Below, one piece after another: positions 4,552 through 6,871 of a DNA stretch of 6,871 nt (position 1 is its first letter; each line of letters begins with the position of its first letter). A program made the translations under genes and the position numbers. The notes beneath the pieces were generated by a model. It was not told the origin of the DNA, made no database searches, and saw only the letters and a list, made by a program, of their open reading frames with translations. This DNA is from Acidobacteriota bacterium (GTDB lineage: Bacteria > Acidobacteriota > Vicinamibacteria > Vicinamibacterales > 2-12-FULL-66-21): NCBI GenBank assembly GCA_020200195.1, contig JAIVJE010000256.1, positions 1-6,871 on the forward strand. Reading direction: 5' to 3'.

Positions 4552-6024
4552 TACCTCCATCCCTTCAAGTCCGCTCCCGGCGGCGCGTAGCGCTCGATGT
4601 GCGCCACCATCTTCTTCATCAGCTCGGCCCCGCGCGGACCCCAGCAGTGTGGCGCCTTGCGCTGAAACACCACTTCGCCGGTGAACTTCGGATTCTCCGC
4701 CGTCACCAGAAATTCGTTGAGCTTCTCCACGGCGTCGTTCAGGTAATACGAGTCCATATCGCCCACGTAGATATTGAGCTTGCGCCCGATCTTCGGGCCC
4801 AGCGTCGCCCAATTCGTCTCGAGCACGTGCCGTAGATCGAATCTTTTCCACTGCTCGGCGACGGCTTTGTCGATGACGCCCGTTTCCTTGTTCCACAGCC
4901 GCGTGGGATCCCGTCCGGTCCCGCGGGTGAATATGTCGCCTCCCAGATATCCCACTGACCGCCGGATCGTGACTTGTCGCCGACGACCAGCTCATACCAA
5001 TTCTCATCTTTCATCATCGAACGGATGTTGCCGTCCGGCAGCCGCTGGTTCGGCCGTTCCACGATCACCCATCCGTTGTCGATGAAGTACGCGTTGGGGT
5101 CCTTGTAGATGTCGACAATCTGGTGGTAGCTGAAATCCACCGCATCGGGGCAGCTCGCAAACGCGCCGCCGTAGAAGTCCGGGTAAAACACCTGATGCGC
5201 AGCGGCGATCCATCCGCCGGTCGATCCGCCGGACAGCATGCGCGCCCACGGCTCGCGTATGACGCGAAACTTCTCTTCGACCGCAGGGATCAGCTCCTGC
5301 ATGATCGCGTCCCCGAACGGTCCGTTGTTCTCGGAGTTCACGCCGTACGAGTCGTCATAGTATGGCGAGGGATGCTGCAACGTGACGTACACGAAGCGCG
5401 GGGTTCCGGCAGCCATCCAGAAGGCGTCGAACTCGGCGCCGCGTCCGTAGCCGCCGGGCGCGTTCAGCGAGAAATGTCCCTGCTCGTAGTTGACGGGATA
5501 TCGGACGTTCGGGTGCGCATCGTAGTCCTTCGGGAGCAGGACAGTCGCGCCAAGAAAGATCGGATGCCCCCACCAGTCCGTCAGAATGCGACTCTGAATC
5601 CGTATCCGCTTCACCATGGCCGTGTCAGGCGGCAGTTGCACGGGCGGAATCACCTTGGAAACCGCGTGTAGACGTTGACGAACGGCTGCATCCAGTATTC
5701 CCCGGCGGGCAGATCGCGGAGCGCTGCGATGGGGTGCCCTCGCTCGGCGGTTCCGAACGCCGCTACGGCACCCGGGACGAAGGCCTCCACATAGATCGAG
5801 AACAACGGAACTCCCGTGGGTCCCGCCTGTTCAATAGGGGTGCGCTGGTTGACGCGGCTCACGGCGACATACACCATGCCGGTCACCGGCTCGGTCCGCG
5901 CCTCACGGGTGAACGTGACGTCGATGCCCGGCGATCTCGCCGCCGGCTGCCGGGCGTGCACGGAAACAGCGGCGGCGGCCAGCGTGACAATGATGACGAC
6001 AGGACCGGCTGGGCGTTGAAGCAT
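4548..6024 (-). pseudogene. Secreted alpha/beta-hydrolase (putative esterase, PF00756-like), broken by a deletion and a 1-nt frameshift
   Basis: The gene reads leftward in three frames. Segment one (6024 to about 5659, 122 aa) has a signal peptide (residues 1-24, ending SVHA) and an N-terminal beta domain ending MQPFVNVYTRF. Segment two (about 5656-4906) carries KVIPPVQLPPDTAMVKRI, GATVLLPKDYD, NYEQGHFS and the nucleophile elbow LSGGSTGGW, Ser codon 5224-5222. It ends WDIWEATYSPAGPDGIP. Segment three (about 4905-4548) has TRLWNKETGVIDKAVAEQW, NIYVGDMDSYYLNDAV (likely acid residue) and QRKAPHCWGPRG (likely catalytic His, codon 4649-4647). From memory of relatives, close to 50 residues are missing between segments one and two (loss of 3n+1 nt). 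Segments two and three differ by one base at a CCC run (plus strand GGG 4905-4907), where CCCC restores GIPTRLWNK. Substrate unknown; the protein would act outside the cytoplasm. Start ATG 6024 gives the cleanest signal peptide. Confidence 0.85.
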
Positions 6025-6073
6025 GCGGCCGTATGTTAGCGCGCGCCGCCACGTTGTGATAGAAGGCGGGCGG
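6025..6073. promoter_or_regulatory. 49-bp divergent intergenic region between the esterase and the VanZ-like gene
   Basis: Both genes must be started from or near this short gap. On the minus strand TAACAT (plus coordinates 6033-6038) is a possible -10 placed eight bases before the esterase ATG, again implying little or no leader. On the plus strand TATGTT (6032-6037) overlaps it as a weak -10 for the rightward gene. GAAGG at 6062-6066 is a good ribosome binding site seven bases before ATG 6074. No -35 elements are convincing. Confidence 0.35.
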
Positions 6074-6871
6074 ATGCGATTTGTCCTCGCCACGACCGTC
6101 GCCGCGCTCCTCGTGTTATCGGCGCCGTTCATCGGCCAGATCCGCACCAGCATCAGGACTGCCTTCCCCGGTCAATTCGTCGCCATCGTCGGCATCGTCG
6201 TCGGCGTTGCCGTAGTGGCCGGGATCGTCGCGGCCCTCATCCGCATCCGCGATTGCCGCGCGCTCCGCTACGGCACAATCGCCGCCGCGCTCGTGATTGG
6301 AATCGCCTACTCCGCGAGCCTGGGCACAGGCAACCCGGAAGTCGACGCCGTTGAGCGCTTCCACTTCGTCGAGTACGGGCTGATCACGCTGCTGTTCTAT
6401 CGCGCGTGGCGTCCGGTGAACGACGGATCCGTCTTCGTGTTACCGGTGCTCGCGGGGATCGTGGTGGGTACGCTCGAGGAATGGGTGCAGTGGTTCATTC
6501 CAGCGCGGATCGGCGAGGTGCGCGACGTAGTCCTGAATTGCGTGGCCATTGCGTGCGGGCTTTTGTTCAGCATCGGGCTCGACCCGCCCGAGCGGCTCTC
6601 GCTCACGCTGCGCCGCGGATCGTTGAGGCGCATCGGTGTCGCGTTCGTGCTCGCGACGCTCGTGTTCGCACTCTTCTTTCACGCAGTACATCTCGGATAT
6701 GCCGTGTCCTCTGGCGAGGGGATCACGTTCAGGTCACGGTACGGGCGCGACGAGTTGAAGCGGATCGCCGCCGAACGGGCGGTGTCCTGGAAGGGCCAGG
6801 AGTTGGCGGCCCCCCCGCGCCTGTCGCGGGAGGATCAGTACATGAGTGAAGGGCTGTGGCACGTACAGTGG
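6074..6871 (+). CDS. VanZ-like family integral membrane protein (partial, 3' end outside window)
   Basis: The frame is open from ATG 6074 to the last base, 266 codons, with no stop. The product has about seven hydrophobic segments, near residues 3-20, 35-57, 67-84, 99-111, 119-134, 152-169 and 187-211. VanZ-like signatures are clear: ERFHFVEYG at 94-102 (Glu94, His97, Glu100), GTLEEWVQWFIPAR at 132-145 and EVRDVVLNCVAIACG at 148-162 (Asp151, Asn155). The Glu-Glu, Pro-x-Arg and Asp-(x)3-Asn positions define the family. The namesake VanZ gives low-level teicoplanin resistance, but most chromosomal members have no assigned role. After the last helix a hydrophilic region of at least 55 residues begins, so the protein has an extra C-terminal domain cut off here. 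GAAGG seven bases upstream supports the start. It diverges from the esterase gene. Confidence 0.85.
   Translation, partial: MRFVLATTVAALLVLSAPFIGQIRTSIRTAFPGQFVAIVGIVVGVAVVAGIVAALIRIRDCRALRYGTIAAALVIGIAYSASLGTGNPEVDAVERFHFVEYGLITLLFYRAWRPVNDGSVFVLPVLAGIVVGTLEEWVQWFIPARIGEVRDVVLNCVAIACGLLFSIGLDPPERLSLTLRRGSLRRIGVAFVLATLVFALFFHAVHLGYAVSSGEGITFRSRYGRDELKRIAAERAVSWKGQELAAPPRLSREDQYMSEGLWHVQW

Noticed and set aside
3907..5007. Long minus-strand ORF of 366 codons spanning the YjbQ-like and esterase genes
   Set aside because: Its translation is Arg/His/Gln-rich low-quality sequence antisense to a YjbQ-like gene and out of frame with the esterase; it is a GC-driven shadow.
5123..5671. Plus-strand ORF of 182 codons opposite the esterase
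   Set aside because: It is antisense to well-conserved hydrolase sequence and has no recognisable protein character.
6406..6849. Plus-strand ORF of 147 codons within the VanZ-like gene
   Set aside because: It is Arg-rich, in a different frame from the convincing VanZ-like reading frame that is open from 6074 to the end.

Overview
The window is GC-rich, densely packed bacterial chromosome. I see no phage, insertion sequence, CRISPR array or RNA gene. The gene mix suggests a soil-type Acidobacteriota lineage, perhaps Vicinamibacteria: a large secreted esterase, a duplicated-domain secreted protein, a Bateman-type cystathionine beta-synthase, and sparse Shine-Dalgarno sequences with strong -10 elements near start codons. 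That placement is inference; no marker gene is present.

Layout, left to right: the 3' end of a DEAD-box RNA helicase (1-434, +); an intergenic stretch holding a degenerate 9-nt repeat array (442-522), mirrored in the opposite orientation by a second array (565-636) that is translated as the N-terminus of an EamA/DMT permease (556-1515, +); a doubtful 36-aa ORF overlapping its stop (1512-1622); a broken cystathionine beta-synthase gene (1630-2839, +) behind a TATAAT element that implies a leaderless mRNA; a secreted protein made of two copies of one beta-rich domain (2921-3628, +); a frameshifted YjbQ-like gene (3698-4551, +) behind a promoter carrying two dyads; a secreted alpha/beta-hydrolase gene with two frame breaks (4548-6024, -), meeting the YjbQ-like gene tail to tail with overlapping stops; and a divergent VanZ-like membrane protein gene (6074 to the window end, +).

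The most notable pattern is that three neighbouring genes between about 2.3 and 5.7 kb carry four frame-breaking lesions, every one explicable as a loss of sequence. Two look like losses of roughly 50 codons from well-conserved domains, and two look like single-base losses. The helicase end, permease, secreted protein and VanZ-like gene are open throughout. Either this is a decaying block or, at least as likely, the assembly is poor there; read mapping would settle it.

The genes do not form an obvious pathway. Cystathionine beta-synthase (transsulfuration), a YjbQ-like protein, an exported esterase, a drug/metabolite permease and a VanZ-like protein look like unrelated single-gene units, several with their own promoter. 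I found no convincing new defence or mobile system. The best candidates for something undescribed are the converging 9-nt repeat arrays and the shared extended -10 promoter pattern.
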